From Streptomyces mobaraensis NBRC 13819 = DSM 40847 (GTDB lineage Bacteria > Actinomycetota > Actinomycetes > Streptomycetales > Streptomycetaceae): a stretch of 64,000 bases of DNA. The notes under the pieces were generated by a model. That model searched no databases, was not told where the DNA came from, and saw only the letters and a list, made by a program, of their open reading frames with translations. The stretch covers positions 2,480,001 through 2,544,000 of the forward strand of contig NZ_CP072827.1 of the NCBI RefSeq assembly GCF_017916255.1. The letters are read 5' to 3'. The stretch's first letter is position 1; every line of letters begins with the position of its first letter. Below, piece after piece: positions 16,264-26,331 of this stretch. The position numbers were made by a program, and so were the translations under genes.

Positions 16264-18096
16264 TCAGCCCTTGTAGTTCCGGCCGAGCACCACGGTCACG
16301 TCCGCGTTGGCCGCGACGTCCGACGCCTGCCCCTTGCGCACCGCGCCGGCCGGCAGGCCCAGCGTCTTGGCGACCTCCTTGGCGTCCGCCGCCCGCTTGT
16401 CGTCCGCGTAGTACACGGCGGAGGAGGCCGCCGCGGCGGCCGTGCCCGCGTCGAGGTAGGTGTAGCCGCCGTTGACGAGGGCGACCCGGGCCGCGCCCGC
16501 GCCGGCCGTGCCGCCTGTGGCGTTCTTCACGCTGACCCGGGGCGTACCGCCGGCGCCCGCGCTCCCCACGGCGCCGCCGAGCACCTCCTTGACCACACCG
16601 TCCGCCTCCTCACCGCCGAGAGTGCCGTCCGGTCGCACGGGCAGCACGGTGGTGCGGTACGCGCCCGCCTTGGCCCGGGCCGCGAGCTGGGCCAGGGAGG
16701 CGCCGAGCTGCGGGACGGAGAGCGACGGGTCGGGGATCTGCGCCAGCGCCTCGACCGTGGTGGTCGCGGCCTTGGGGTCGGTGGACATCTTCTTCAGGAC
16801 GGCCTGCATCACCTGCCCGAACCGGTTGAGCTGCCGGTCGGGGGCCTCGCCCGGCGCCCGGTGGGTGGCGTAGGCGACGGCCGCCTGGCCGTTGAGGCTC
16901 TGCCCGCCGCCGCGGCGCACCAGCGGGTCGTCGCCCGGCTTGGCCCCGGGGACGTCGGTGTCCGCGTCCACCGTCACACCGCCGACGAGCTGGACGAGGT
17001 TCTCCAGGTACGGGGTGTCCAGCCGCCAGCTGCCCTTGATCCGCGAGCCGAGCAGGGTGTTGAGGGCGTCGCGGGTGCCCCCGGTGCCCGCCTCCTGCAC
17101 GGACTTGCCGAGGGTCGTGGACCCGCCGCCCTCCTTGGCGATGGCGAGCGCGTTGGGCAGCAGGACGGCGGTGGCCTTCTTCGTCGTCGCGTTGTCGACG
17201 AGCAGGGCCGTCGAACTGCCGCCGCCCCTGGTCTGCCGGAGGTGGACGACGATGACGTCGCGCTTCTGTCCGGCGCCCGCCGAGGCGCCGCCGCCCTTGT
17301 CGTCGCCGCCCGACAGGAAGAGGTAGCCGAGCACTCCGCCCAGGACCAGCACGAACGCCACGGCGAGCGCGACGTAGCGGTTGCGGCCCCGGCGCTTGCG
17401 CTCGTCCCGGCGCTCGGTGCGGCTCTCGCTGAACTTCAGCCAGTCGATGACGTCCTCGGCGTCCTCGTCCGGCGCCTCGACGAAGGAGAACTGCTCGGTG
17501 CGGTAGGCCGGGGCCGCCGGGTCGCCGTCGGGCGCCTGCCGCGGCTCGGGGACGGCACCGGCCGGAGCCGCGCCCTCCGCGCCAGGGGCGTCCGCACCGC
17601 CGGGGGCGTCCGCGCGGCCGGCCCGGTCCGCCTGCCGGGGGATCCACTCCTGCGGACGCTCGTCGTCCACGGCGGGGGCCTGAGCCTGCTCCTGCTGTAC
17701 CCGAACGTGCCCTTGGGGCTGCGTGTACCCCTGCTGCTGGAACGCGGGGTACTCCTGCGCCTGCCGGTACCCGCCGTGCCCGCCGCCGACGCCCTGCCCA
17801 CCGGCATCCTGCCCGCCGGCGCCCTGGCCTCCGATGCCCTGGCCCCCGACGGCGTACGGGTCGTAGCCGCCGTACCCCTGCCCGTACCCCTGACCGTAGT
17901 CCTGGCCGCTCCCCTGCTGCCGTACCGAGGCGTCGAAGCCGGCGAGCGGCCTGCCGTAGGCGTCGTACGCCATCCGCGGATCGTCCGGGCGGTGGACCGG
18001 GCCGCCGTAGGCGTCGTAGCCGTACACCTGCGGCTGCTGTCCGTACGGATCCCCGGCGTGGGGGTCGTGCGCGTACGGGTCCTGGCGGTCGTTCAA
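16264..18096 (-). CDS. pdtA: LytR-CpsA-Psr family protein, PdtA-like cell-wall glycopolymer transferase
   Basis: 610 residues from a TTG at 18096 (LNDRQDPYAHD) preceded by GAGGGG. A long Tyr/Gly/Gln-rich cytoplasmic tail with YGQGYGQGYGG-type repeats is followed by one membrane segment near residue 242 (YVALAVAFVLVLGGVLGYLFL). The extracellular LCP domain runs from about 270 to 490 (DVIVVHLRQ, NALLGSRIKG-like, GGVTVDADTDVPG, AVAYATHR) and a LytR_C domain lies at 510-610. LCP enzymes attach lipid-linked glycopolymers to peptidoglycan. By position next to nadD and by domain order it matches S. coelicolor SCO2578/PdtA, which I recall as needed for proper spore walls. Confidence 0.88.
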   Translation of the reverse strand: MNDRQDPYAHDPHAGDPYGQQPQVYGYDAYGGPVHRPDDPRMAYDAYGRPLAGFDASVRQQGSGQDYGQGYGQGYGGYDPYAVGGQGIGGQGAGGQDAGGQGVGGGHGGYRQAQEYPAFQQQGYTQPQGHVRVQQEQAQAPAVDDERPQEWIPRQADRAGRADAPGGADAPGAEGAAPAGAVPEPRQAPDGDPAAPAYRTEQFSFVEAPDEDAEDVIDWLKFSESRTERRDERKRRGRNRYVALAVAFVLVLGGVLGYLFLSGGDDKGGGASAGAGQKRDVIVVHLRQTRGGGSSTALLVDNATTKKATAVLLPNALAIAKEGGGSTTLGKSVQEAGTGGTRDALNTLLGSRIKGSWRLDTPYLENLVQLVGGVTVDADTDVPGAKPGDDPLVRRGGGQSLNGQAAVAYATHRAPGEAPDRQLNRFGQVMQAVLKKMSTDPKAATTTVEALAQIPDPSLSVPQLGASLAQLAARAKAGAYRTTVLPVRPDGTLGGEEADGVVKEVLGGAVGSAGAGGTPRVSVKNATGGTAGAGAARVALVNGGYTYLDAGTAAAAASSAVYYADDKRAADAKEVAKTLGLPAGAVRKGQASDVAANADVTVVLGRNYKG

Positions 18097-18136
18097 CGGT
18101 GCCCCTCGGTGGCGCTGGAGCCGGTTCGGCCGGATG

Positions 18137-18748
18137 TCAGCCGTCGTGACGGTACAGCTTGCGCTTGGCGATATAGCGCACGACACCGTCCGGCACCAGG
18201 TACCAGACGGGCTCGCCCTCGGCCACGCGCGCGCGGCAGTCGGACGAGGAGATCGCGAGGGCCGGGACCTCGACGAACGAGACCCGGTCGTCCGGCAGCC
18301 CGGGGTTGGCCAGTATGTGCCCGGGGCGGGTGACGCCGATGAAGTGGGCGAGGGAGAACAACTCGTCCGTGTTGTGCCAGGTGAGGATCTGCGCGAGCGC
18401 GTCCGCGCCGGTGATGAAGAACAGGTCCGCGTCGTCGTTGAGCGCGCGCAGGTCCCGGAGCGTGTCGACGGTGTAGGTCGGTCCCCCGCGGTCGATGTCG
18501 ATCCTGCTGACCGAGAACTGCGGGTTGGACGCCGTGGCGATGACCGTCATCAGGTAGCGGTCCTCGGCCGGGGACACCGCCTTGTGGCTCTTCTGCCAGG
18601 GGTGGCCGGTCGGGACGAACACCACCTCGTCCAGGTGGAACTGCGAGGCGACCTCACTCGCGGCGACCAGGTGGCCGTGGTGGACGGGATCGAACGTCCC
18701 GCCCATGACGCCGAGCCGCCGCTTCGCGGGCTCTGTCTGCTCTTCCAT
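18137..18748 (-). CDS. nadD: Nicotinate-nucleotide adenylyltransferase
   Basis: 203 residues. Converts nicotinate mononucleotide and ATP into nicotinate adenine dinucleotide in NAD synthesis. The nucleotidyltransferase signature [12 protein letters not shown] (GxFxPxHxGH type) is near residue 16 and the ISSSDCR motif (ISSTxxR type) near residue 170. The adenine-binding FITGADAL is present. Length is typical. It heads the nadD-pdtA-rsfS-phosphatase run on the minus strand; the gap to the pdtA start is 40 nt. Confidence 0.96.
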   Translation of the reverse strand: MEEQTEPAKRRLGVMGGTFDPVHHGHLVAASEVASQFHLDEVVFVPTGHPWQKSHKAVSPAEDRYLMTVIATASNPQFSVSRIDIDRGGPTYTVDTLRDLRALNDDADLFFITGADALAQILTWHNTDELFSLAHFIGVTRPGHILANPGLPDDRVSFVEVPALAISSSDCRARVAEGEPVWYLVPDGVVRYIAKRKLYRHDG

Positions 18749-18810
18749 GCGTGCAGACCCTACTGGGCACGGTGGGACGCCGGCCCTGCGGGGAGGTGCG
18801 CCCCGGCCGG

Positions 18811-18972
18811 TCAGCGGTCCCGGTTGAAGCGGGTGGTCACGTACAGCAGGAGCAGCAGGATGAGGAGCGCGGAGCCGCCGGTGACGTAGGGGCTCAGGCT
18901 CTCGTGGGTGTCGGTGTGCTCGCTCTCGGACGCGAGCGTGACCAGGGCCGAGTGGGCTGAGGTGAGGGACAT
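18811..18972 (-). CDS. Small single-pass membrane protein, 53 residues
   Basis: From ATG 18972: [21 protein letters not shown], a short polar stretch with SLSPYVTGG, then a membrane helix ([16 protein letters not shown]) and a basic end (NRDR). A GAGAGG Shine-Dalgarno-like run lies about 10 nt upstream. I recall an equivalent small protein at the same place in other Streptomyces, which supports it being real. Function unknown. An upstream in-frame start would add 25 unconserved residues. Confidence 0.72.
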   Translation of the reverse strand: MSLTSAHSALVTLASESEHTDTHESLSPYVTGGSALLILLLLLYVTTRFNRDR

Positions 18973-19069
18973 GGTCGGCAGGACCTCTCGAGGCGATCGT
19001 TGGGAGACTTCCGCCACATCGTATGCGGAGGCGGTCGCCGCGCTCACGCCGACTCCGCCCGCCGGGCCG

Positions 19070-19249
19070 TCAGCCCTTCTTGCGGTACCCGCGGAGCAGC
19101 AGCCAGGCGGTGAGCGGCACGCCGATCAGGGCGACGATGACGACCGTGCGCAGCACCGGCCCCGGCCCCTGGTCGTGGGCGGAGACGGCCAGCGCCCCGG
19201 TGAAGGCCGGGGACGCCGCGAGGTGGGTGAAACCCTGGAGAGCGGACAT
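19070..19249 (-). CDS. Small single-pass membrane protein, 59 residues
   Basis: ATG 19249 to TGA 19072-19070. Begins MSALQGFTHLAASPAFTGAL, then a polar bend (HDQGPGP), a membrane helix (VLRTVVIVALIGVPLTAWLLL) and a basic tail RGYRKKG. The size, helix position and Arg/Lys end resemble the 53-residue protein just downstream, and the two lie head to tail on the minus strand, about 100 nt apart. Neither has a recognised domain. The divergent M48 protease gene starts about 90 bp away. Confidence 0.7.
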   Translation of the reverse strand: MSALQGFTHLAASPAFTGALAVSAHDQGPGPVLRTVVIVALIGVPLTAWLLLRGYRKKG

Positions 19250-19341
19250 GCCTCCACGGTAGCCCTGTCAGTGGCAGCGCCTAGGGTGGGGTCCGTCAGC
19301 CGGGGGACGGGCCACGATCGAGCCCAGTTGAGGGGGTCGCC

Positions 19342-20481
19342 ATGAGTGACAGCAACGCCGCGGACGGCACCGGTCGCGCGGAGGGGGACGGGGAGGGACG
19401 CGTTCCGGGCCACGACCGGAGGCGCTTTCCGGACATCTCCTCCCGGGCGTACGAGCACCCCGCGGACCGCTCCGCCCTGGTGGCACTGCGCAAGCTGAGC
19501 GGTTTCGACACCGTGTTCAAGGCCCTGAGCGGCCTGCTGCCGGAGCGCAGCCTGCGGCTGCTGTTCCTGTCCGACTCGGTGCGGGTGAGCGAGCGGCAGT
19601 TCCCGCACCTGCACACGATGCTCCTGGACGCCTGCTCCATCCTGGACCTGCCCAAGGTCCCGCCGATGTACGTCACCCAGGACCCGCAGCCCAACGCCAT
19701 GTGCGTCGGCCTCGACGAGCCGGTCATCGTGGTGACGACGGGCCTGGTCGAGCTGCTGGACGAGGAGGAGATGCGGGCGGTCGTGGGCCACGAGGTGGGC
19801 CACGCCCTGTCGGGCCACTCGGTCTACCGGACGATACTGCTGTTCCTGACCAACTTCGCGGTGAAGATCGCCTGGATCCCGCTGGGCGGGATAGCGGTCA
19901 CGGCGATCGTGACGGCGCTGCGCGAGTGGTTCCGCAAGTCGGAGCTGTCGGCGGACCGGGCCGGGCTGCTGGTGGGGCAGGACCTTCAGGCGTCGCTGCG
20001 CGGCCTGATGAAGCTGGCGGGCGGCAACCACCTGCACGAGATGAACGTGGACGCCTTCCTCGCCCAGGCCGCCGAGTACGAGGCGGGCGGCGACCTGCGG
20101 GACTCCGTCCTGAAGATCATGAACGTGCTGCCGCGCAGCCACCCGTTCGCCACCGTGCGGGCGGCCGAGCTCAAGCGCTGGGCGGAGAGCCGGGACTTCC
20201 AGCGCCTCTTGGACGGCCACTACCCGCGGCGCGCGGAGGACAAGGACGCCTCCGTGACGGACTCCTTCCGCGAGTCCGCCAGTCACTACGCGGAGTCCGT
20301 GCGGTCGAGCAAGGACCCCCTGATGGGGCTGGTCCGGGACATCGCGGGCGGGGCCAACGACCTGGGCAGCCGGCTCCGGGACACGTTCACCGGGCGGTCC
20401 GGGGGTGGTCCGAGGGACGCGGCGCGGGGCCCGGAGGACGGTCCGCGGGACGAGCCTCGCGACGGGGAGGGCAAGGGCTGA
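19342..20481 (+). CDS. M48 family zinc metalloprotease
   Basis: 379 residues. The catalytic zinc motif is HEVGH (in VVGHEVGHALSGH) near residue 150, with the third ligand expected in SELSADRAGL. Two hydrophobic segments follow the HEXXH (LLFLTNFAVKIAWIPLGGIAVTAIV), typical of HtpX/Ste24-like enzymes that cut membrane or misfolded proteins. The N-terminus is soluble and Gly/Asp-rich; the C-terminus is a Gly/Arg/Asp tail. It is the only plus-strand gene in this cluster and converges with the SCO2583-type gene. An ATP-independent proteolytic role at the membrane is likely; substrates unknown. Confidence 0.92.
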   Translation: MSDSNAADGTGRAEGDGEGRVPGHDRRRFPDISSRAYEHPADRSALVALRKLSGFDTVFKALSGLLPERSLRLLFLSDSVRVSERQFPHLHTMLLDACSILDLPKVPPMYVTQDPQPNAMCVGLDEPVIVVTTGLVELLDEEEMRAVVGHEVGHALSGHSVYRTILLFLTNFAVKIAWIPLGGIAVTAIVTALREWFRKSELSADRAGLLVGQDLQASLRGLMKLAGGNHLHEMNVDAFLAQAAEYEAGGDLRDSVLKIMNVLPRSHPFATVRAAELKRWAESRDFQRLLDGHYPRRAEDKDASVTDSFRESASHYAESVRSSKDPLMGLVRDIAGGANDLGSRLRDTFTGRSGGGPRDAARGPEDGPRDEPRDGEGKG

Positions 20482-20547
20482 CGGGAGCGCCCTCGTCGGC
20501 CCGCGGCCCCGGCACGGGAAGGAAGCAGGCCCGGTCAGGCGGCCGGG

Positions 20548-21675
20548 TCAGCGTCCCGGCGGGGACGGCCCGCCGGCCGGGGCCAGGGGCCCCGGCGCCA
20601 GCACGCCGCACAGGCCGACGGACGGACGGCCCGTCGCATAGGGGTCGGTCAGGGGCTGCCGGCTGTTGTCCGCGGTGCCGCCGGCCAGGACGGGCCGCAG
20701 GTACGCCGCGTCGTCCGCGCCGCAGGACTCCGGCCCCGCCTCGACCGTGCTCTGCAGCACCTGCACATGGTGGTCCTGGAGATCGTCGCGATCGAAGCGG
20801 AAGCGGACGATCCGGCGCACGGTGAACAGCGAGGCGTCCGCGGCCTGCCCGGCCCCCGCCGCCGTCCCCGCCTTCACCGGTCCCGTCCCCGCCGGACGGA
20901 CGGCGTAGACGAAGGTGTGGTCGGCGGAGACCTCCAGCGCGGCCGGGGAGACCTCGGTGAGCGAGAAGGCGCCCTCGACCCGGACGGGGGCGTCGTCCAC
21001 GGCCACCTGGGCGGGGTCGAAGCGGACCACCCAGCCGGTGATCGCGTGCTGTCCGTCGGCCGCGGGCCGCTCGAAGCTGCGGTCGTACTGCTCCACCTGC
21101 GACGGGGCGAGCAGCACGCGTACGGCCCGTCCGTCGCCGCCGCCGAGCACCTCCCGGTCCAGCGCGGACCTGACCGTGTACTCCTTGGCGGTGGCGAGGG
21201 CGGCCATCACCAGCCCCTCGGAGAAGTTCTGGGTGCGCCGCGCGTCCGGCAGCGCCACGCCCTCCGCGCCCTCCGCGAACCGCCGGGCCGGGCTGTCGGC
21301 GAAGAGCCGCGCCGCGGGCCCGCCGGGCACCGTCCCGCGCGGGGCGAGCGGTATCACGGTGGTCTGGAGCGGCTCGGCGGACGGCGGCGGGGGGTCCTTG
21401 TAGGGGTGGCGCAGCCCCATGTAGACGGCCGTGCCGAAGGCCAGCGCGATCAGCAGGACGAGGAGCATCAGCTGACGGGAGGCGCCGAGCCGGGCCCAGA
21501 CGTGCCGGGTGCGCACGGCGGGGGCGTGGTCGCCGAGCCGCTCCCGGGCCGAGGACTCCTGGAGGCGGGCAGCCCGGACGAACGATTCGTCGAAGACGAC
21601 CGACCGGTACTCTTCGTCACCACCTCCCGGGGCACCCTCGGGCGTCCCCTCAGGCGGGTCTCCAGGCCCTTCCAT
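20548..21675 (-). CDS. SCO2583-family membrane protein
   Basis: 375 residues. The acidic N-terminus contains EEYRSVVFDESFVRAARLQE (residues about 21-40), a motif shared with the neighbouring gene at 21844. One membrane helix follows (LMLLVLLIALAFGTAVYMG, about 69-87), then an extracytoplasmic domain of about 280 residues with two Cys near the C-terminus (ESCGADD, VGLCGVL). No enzymatic motif seen. Position between the M48 gene and proA and the shared N-terminal motif identify the SCO2583 type. The S. coelicolor locus is linked, as I recall, to spore-wall synthesis. Confidence 0.82.
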   Translation of the reverse strand: MEGPGDPPEGTPEGAPGGGDEEYRSVVFDESFVRAARLQESSARERLGDHAPAVRTRHVWARLGASRQLMLLVLLIALAFGTAVYMGLRHPYKDPPPPSAEPLQTTVIPLAPRGTVPGGPAARLFADSPARRFAEGAEGVALPDARRTQNFSEGLVMAALATAKEYTVRSALDREVLGGGDGRAVRVLLAPSQVEQYDRSFERPAADGQHAITGWVVRFDPAQVAVDDAPVRVEGAFSLTEVSPAALEVSADHTFVYAVRPAGTGPVKAGTAAGAGQAADASLFTVRRIVRFRFDRDDLQDHHVQVLQSTVEAGPESCGADDAAYLRPVLAGGTADNSRQPLTDPYATGRPSVGLCGVLAPGPLAPAGGPSPPGR

Positions 21676-21843
21676 ACCTCAAGGGTAGGTCGCGGGGCCC
21701 CTCCGTAAACGCGCTGGTACACGACAACTTGCCGGGACGGCCCGGGGAATGGCCGCGCGGGACCGCGGGTTCCGGGCCGGTGACGTCACCGCAGGTCACC
21801 CCTGGGGCGATCACAGAGGGTGACGAACCGGAGCGGAGGGCGG

Positions 21844-22509
21844 TCATCCGCGCCCGGCAGCGGGTGCCGGGGCCGCCGCCGGCGCGGCGGCGGCCGAGGA
21901 AGAAGAGGATGAAGCCGCCGAGGCGACCGGAGCCCTCGGGTCCGCCGCGCTGTCCGGCCGGCCGGCGTGCGGCAGGGCGTCCTGCCGCTGCGGAGGCGCG
22001 TCCACCCCGGTGGTGGCGGGCGGCGGCGCGGGATCGCGGCGGTCCCCGGAGGACGCCCCGCGGTAGACCGCCGCGAACGCCAGGGCCACCGCGCCGATGC
22101 CCAGCAGCACGCAGAGCAGCCACGCCACCGGCCGGTACCAGCGCGGACGGCCCCGGTACGGCCGTCGGCGGGCGCCGTAGCGGCCGTAGGGCCCGTAGGC
22201 GTCGTCCGGATCCAGGTCGTGGGTGAGCGTCCGCCAGGCGCCCGGTCCGCCCGTACGGCGGCGGGTCCGCCCGTCGGAACGCCGCTCGTACGCGTCGTAG
22301 CCCTCGTACCCGTCGTCCTCGCCCGGTCCGCCGCCCGACCGGGCCCGGGCGGCGAGCACGCGCTCGGCCGCGCTGGGCTCGTGCACCACGGCGGCCCGCA
22401 CGAACTCCTCGTCGAAGACCACCGCGGCGAACTCGTCCTCGCCTCCGCGGCGGTGGCTGTCGGGCTCCTCGCCGTCCGGGAACGGCTTGCCCCCCACGTC
22501 GTCCGGCAC
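21844..22509 (-). CDS. SCO2584-family spore-wall-associated membrane protein
   Basis: 221 residues from GTG 22509. The N-terminus has DEFAAVVFDEEFVRAAVVHE, closely matching the motif in the adjacent SCO2583-type protein. A Tyr/Gly/Asp- and Arg-rich stretch (DDAYGPYGRYGARRRPY) precedes one membrane helix (WLLCVLLGIGAVALAFAAVY) and a short Ser/Ala/Pro-rich outer tail. The protein is mostly cytoplasmic, unlike its partner. SCO2584 has been connected with the Streptomyces spore-wall synthesizing complex, whose MreB/MreC/MreD/PBP2/RodA members are encoded 20 kb away in this window. Confidence 0.8.
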   Translation of the reverse strand: MPDDVGGKPFPDGEEPDSHRRGGEDEFAAVVFDEEFVRAAVVHEPSAAERVLAARARSGGGPGEDDGYEGYDAYERRSDGRTRRRTGGPGAWRTLTHDLDPDDAYGPYGRYGARRRPYRGRPRWYRPVAWLLCVLLGIGAVALAFAAVYRGASSGDRRDPAPPPATTGVDAPPQRQDALPHAGRPDSAADPRAPVASAASSSSSSAAAAPAAAPAPAAGRG

Positions 22510-22677
22510 GCCCCCAGCGTAGACCCGAAACGGTCAATCCGCGCGGGCGGTACGGGAATTAGGGCCGCCGGGAGCCCCCGGGGAGCCGCCCGGAGGCCAT
22601 CAGGGGGCATCGGGGGAGGGGCCGGGAAGCCGCCCGCGATCGCGCGGCGGCACCCGCGTACCGCTCCCCGTCGCAGG

Positions 22678-23973
22678 TCAGCCCCGAATGTGCCCGTCGC
22701 CCGTGACGATGTACTTGGTCGAGGTGAGCTCCGGCAGCCCCATCGGTCCGCGCGCGTGCAGCTTCTGGGTGGAGATCCCGATCTCGGCGCCGAAGCCGAA
22801 CTGGCCGCCGTCGGTGAACCGCGTCGACGCGTTCACCGCGACCGTCGTGGAGTCCACCAGCCGGGTGAACCGGCGAGCCGCCTGCTGCGAGGTGGTGACG
22901 ATCGCCTCGGTGTGTCCGGAGGACCACCGGCGGATGTGCCGCACGGCGTCGTCCAGCGAGTCCACCACCGCGGCCGCGATGTCGTAGGAGAGGTACTCGG
23001 TCGCCCAGTCCTCCTCCGTGGCGGGCACCACGGTCGCCTTCGTCCCGCCGGCCAGCGCCCGCACCCGCTCGTCGGCGTGCACCGTCACCCCGGCCTCCGC
23101 CAGGGCGTCCAGCGCGGCCGGCAGCAGGCGCTCGGCGATGTCCCGGTGGACGAGGAGCGTCTCGGCGGCGTTGCAGACGCTGACGCGGTGCGCCTTGGAG
23201 TTGACGAGCACCCGGACCGCCGTGTCGAGGTCGGCGTCGGCGTCCACGTACACGTGGCAGTTGCCGGTGCCCGTCTCGATCACCGGGACCGTGGACTCCT
23301 CGACGACGGTCCTGATCAGCGAGGCGCCGCCGCGCGGGATCAGCACGTCGACCAGGCCGCGGGCGCGCATCAGCTCCTTCACGGACTCCCGGCTCTCCCC
23401 CGGCACCAGCTGCACGGCGTCCGCGGGCAGCCCCGCGCCCGCCACCGCGTCGCGCACGACCGCCACCAGGGCGGTGTTCGACGCGTACGCCGAGGAGGAG
23501 CCGCGCAGCAGGACCGCGTTGCCGGACTTCAGGCAGAGCGCGGCGGCGTCCACCGTCACGTTCGGCCGGGCCTCGTAGACGATCCCGACGACGCCGAGCG
23601 GCACCCGGACCTGCCGCAGATCGATGCCGTTGGGCAGGGTGGAGCCGCGCACCACCTCGCCGACCGGGTCGGGCAGCCCGGCCACGCTGCGCACGTCCGC
23701 GGCGATGGCCAGGACCCGCTCCGGGGTGAGCGTCAGCCGGTCGACGACGCCCTCGGCGGTGCCGGCGGCACGCGCCCGGGCGACGTCCTCGGCGTTGGCG
23801 GCGACGATGTCGGCGGTACGGGCCTCCAGGGCGTCCGCGACGGCGAGCAGCGCCGCGTCCTTGGCCGCGCGTGGCAGCGGCGCGAGCTCGGCGGCGGCGG
23901 TACGGGCACGGACCGCGGCGCGGAGCACGGGGGACTCGGGGAGGGGGCCGGCGGAGAGGGTGTCGCTGCTCAT
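22678..23973 (-). CDS. proA: Gamma-glutamyl phosphate reductase
   Basis: 431 residues from ATG 23973 ([13 protein letters not shown]). The NADPH-dependent second enzyme of proline synthesis reduces gamma-glutamyl phosphate to glutamate semialdehyde. Aldehyde-dehydrogenase-type fold; the catalytic Cys is in [10 protein letters not shown], and the substrate loop includes [20 protein letters not shown] and IPRGGASLI. Length is normal. proB lies about 1 kb upstream on the same strand with one hypothetical gene between. A much longer frame upstream is an artefact of high GC. Confidence 0.97.
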   Translation of the reverse strand: MSSDTLSAGPLPESPVLRAAVRARTAAAELAPLPRAAKDAALLAVADALEARTADIVAANAEDVARARAAGTAEGVVDRLTLTPERVLAIAADVRSVAGLPDPVGEVVRGSTLPNGIDLRQVRVPLGVVGIVYEARPNVTVDAAALCLKSGNAVLLRGSSSAYASNTALVAVVRDAVAGAGLPADAVQLVPGESRESVKELMRARGLVDVLIPRGGASLIRTVVEESTVPVIETGTGNCHVYVDADADLDTAVRVLVNSKAHRVSVCNAAETLLVHRDIAERLLPAALDALAEAGVTVHADERVRALAGGTKATVVPATEEDWATEYLSYDIAAAVVDSLDDAVRHIRRWSSGHTEAIVTTSQQAARRFTRLVDSTTVAVNASTRFTDGGQFGFGAEIGISTQKLHARGPMGLPELTSTKYIVTGDGHIRG

Positions 23974-24089
23974 GGGGACGCAGCTTAGTTGCGGCCCGGC
24001 CGGCGTGCGTCGGCCGTTCACACCTCGGACGGACGGGACGCCGTGGCCGCTCTCGGACGGACGGGACGCCGTGGCCCCGCCCGCCGCCG

Positions 24090-24587
24090 TCAGAACGGAT
24101 GCACCCCCACCGGCGCGGCCGGCAGCGGGCCGCAGCCCTCCGCCACCCGCTGGTGGTACGTCTCGCGGTCGATGACCTCCAGCCCCACGATCTCCCACGG
24201 CGGCAGCCGGGCCGTCGAACGGTGCTCGCCCCAGAGCCGCAGGGCGACGGCCGCCGCGTCGTGCAGGTCGCGGGCCTCCTCCCAGTACCGGATCTCGGCG
24301 TGGTCGTTGGCGTAGCGGCTGGTCAGGAGGAAGGGGTGGTCGTGCGCGAGCTGCTCCAGCGCCCGCCGCACCTCGCCGAGCGGCGCCTCCGCCCCCGAGA
24401 CGCTGAGGGTGACGTGCCACAGCCGGGACCCGCCGGACCCGGATCCGTCCGGGCGGTCCGTGCCGGAGTCCTCTCCCCTGCCGTGCGCCCCGACGCTGGT
24501 CAGGACGGGCTCCTCCCCCGCGGCGCGCGGAATGCGGGAGACCGATCCCCCACCTCGGGGCGGGGCCCCTGGGCGCCCTCGTCTCAC
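24090..24587 (-). CDS. Conserved hypothetical protein between proA and proB
   Basis: 165 residues. GTG 24587 is preceded by AGGGAGG at good spacing, supporting this start. The first 50 residues are Gly/Arg/Ser-rich and probably disordered. The conserved core begins at [22 protein letters not shown] and includes [26 protein letters not shown] and [19 protein letters not shown]. Alternating strands and helices suggest a small alpha/beta domain. I recognise it as a protein kept between proA and proB in Streptomyces, without a known role. Confidence 0.78.
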   Translation of the reverse strand: MRRGRPGAPPRGGGSVSRIPRAAGEEPVLTSVGAHGRGEDSGTDRPDGSGSGGSRLWHVTLSVSGAEAPLGEVRRALEQLAHDHPFLLTSRYANDHAEIRYWEEARDLHDAAAVALRLWGEHRSTARLPPWEIVGLEVIDRETYHQRVAEGCGPLPAAPVGVHPF

Positions 24588-24905
24588 CGGCGGCCTCCCT
24601 GTTCTGGCCGGCCCCGTGCGCGTCTGCGGCGGAGCCGTGTCGTGCTGGTTCTCCCGCGTTCTCCCGTGGACCGGATCCCCGCCCGGGGCGCCGCCCGCCC
24701 GCGGCGGCCCCGGCCGGAACGGCCCCGGCCCTTAAAAGTTGACCAGCCCGGGGACGGCCGCGGGGTGGTTTTCCGGAAAGGCCGGAGGAAAGGCTGGACT
24801 TACCTCGGGACGGCCCTCGGCACCCGCCCGAATGCCGTACCTTTCCCCGCCGGGTCCCCACCCGAGCCGTCGGCGCCGTCGGGACGACGCCGGCCTCAGG
24901 CGGGC
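24588..24905. other. 318-bp gap between proB and the hypothetical gene
   Basis: No coding sequence or RNA gene is evident. The stretch is extremely GC-rich with short inverted repeats such as CCCCGGCCGGAACGGCCCCGG-like arms near 24705-24730 and a small AT-richer island (CCTTAAAAGTTGACC near 24730). It must carry the proB 3' end and the promoter of the 24587 gene, but neither can be fixed by eye. Confidence 0.5.
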
Positions 24906-26051
24906 TCAGGGGTGGAGAACGACCAGATCGTCCCGGTGCACGACCTCGCGCTCGTACTCGGGCCCGAGCTCCCGGGCCAGGTCCCGGGTGGAGCGGCCGA
25001 GCAGCCGCGGGATCTCCCCCGCGTCGTAGGTCACCAGCCCGCGGGCCACCGCGCGGCCCGCGCCGTCCCGCAGCTCGACCGGGTCGCCCGCGCTGAACTC
25101 GCCCTCGACGGCCGCGATGCCCGCCGGCAGCAGCGAACCGGTGCCCTGGACCACCGCGCGCACCGCGCCGTCGTCCAGGGTGAGCGCGCCGCGCGGGGTG
25201 GAGGCGTGCGCCAGCCACAGCAGACGGTCGGCGGAGCGGCGGCCGGTGCGGTGGAAGAGGGTGCCGGTGGGGCGGCCGAGGAGGGCGTCGGCGGCGCGGC
25301 TGGCGGAGGTGAGGACGACCGGGATGCCCGCGGCGGCGGCGATCCGGGCGGCCTCGACCTTGGTCACCATGCCGCCGGTGCCGACACCGGCCTTGCCGGC
25401 GCTGCCGATGGAGACGCCTTCCAGGTCGGCGGGTCCCGTGACCTCGGCGATCCGCGAGGTGCCCGGGGTGCTGGGGTCGCCGTCGTAGAGGCCGTCCACG
25501 TCGGAGAGGAGGACGAGCAGGTCGGCGCGGACGAGGTGGGCGACGAGGGCGGCGAGCCGGTCGTTGTCGCCGAACCGGATCTCGTCCGTGGCCACCGTGT
25601 CGTTCTCGTTGACGACCGGGACCGCGCCCATGGCCAGCAGCTGGTCCAGGGTGCGCCGGGCGTTCCGGTAGTGCGCGCGGCGGCTGGTGTCGTCGGTGGT
25701 CAGCAGCACCTGCCCGACCCGGCGGCCGTAGCGGGCGAAGGACGCGGTGTAGCGGGCGACCAGGAGCCCCTGGCCGACGCTGGCGGCGGCCTGCTGGCGG
25801 GCGAGGTCCTTCGGCCGCCGGTCGAGGCCGAGCGGCGCGAGACCGGCGGCGATGGCGCCGGACGAGACGAGGACGATCTCCTTCGCGGCCGCGGAATCGT
25901 CCAGCACCCGGGCCAGGACGTCGACGAGCGCGTCAACCCGGTCGGCGTCCAGTCCCCCGCCCGCGGTGGTGAGAGAGGACGAGCCCACCTTGACCACGAT
26001 CCTGCGGGCGCCGGTGACCTCCGGCCGGATCCCTCCGTCCACTCCGGTCAC
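24906..26051 (-). CDS. proB: Glutamate 5-kinase
   Basis: 381 residues. First step of proline synthesis: phosphorylates glutamate. GTG 26051 has GGAGGAAAC directly upstream and gives MTGVDGG, ahead of the amino-acid-kinase core ([13 protein letters not shown]). ATP and substrate motifs include [30 protein letters not shown] and [22 protein letters not shown]-terminal PUA domain (about 285-375) is present as in E. coli ProB. It is divergent from the 26332 gene with a 280-bp shared upstream region containing an AAAATAGGGT box that may be its -10. Confidence 0.97.
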   Translation of the reverse strand: MTGVDGGIRPEVTGARRIVVKVGSSSLTTAGGGLDADRVDALVDVLARVLDDSAAAKEIVLVSSGAIAAGLAPLGLDRRPKDLARQQAAASVGQGLLVARYTASFARYGRRVGQVLLTTDDTSRRAHYRNARRTLDQLLAMGAVPVVNENDTVATDEIRFGDNDRLAALVAHLVRADLLVLLSDVDGLYDGDPSTPGTSRIAEVTGPADLEGVSIGSAGKAGVGTGGMVTKVEAARIAAAAGIPVVLTSASRAADALLGRPTGTLFHRTGRRSADRLLWLAHASTPRGALTLDDGAVRAVVQGTGSLLPAGIAAVEGEFSAGDPVELRDGAGRAVARGLVTYDAGEIPRLLGRSTRDLARELGPEYEREVVHRDDLVVLHP

Positions 26052-26331
26052 CGTTTCCTCCGACGTCCCTGCCCGCACCGTGCTCCGCACCTCTGCTCTC
26101 GCCCGCCGACGCCGTGCCGGCGCGGCCCGTCTCCCACTGGGAGCGGCCAATCTACCGTCTGGCGATTGTGGTCGTTCGACCCTATTTTGTGACGGTTGCC
26201 GTGACCGAAGATTGCTCCTGGCCCAGCGGCCGTCATACGGTCGGTTGCGGCCGTTGTCCCGACCGTTGTCCCATGACGTGTCCGACCCGGTCCATCCCGA
26301 TCCTTCAGTTCTCCTGCCAGGAGCCCGCCCA

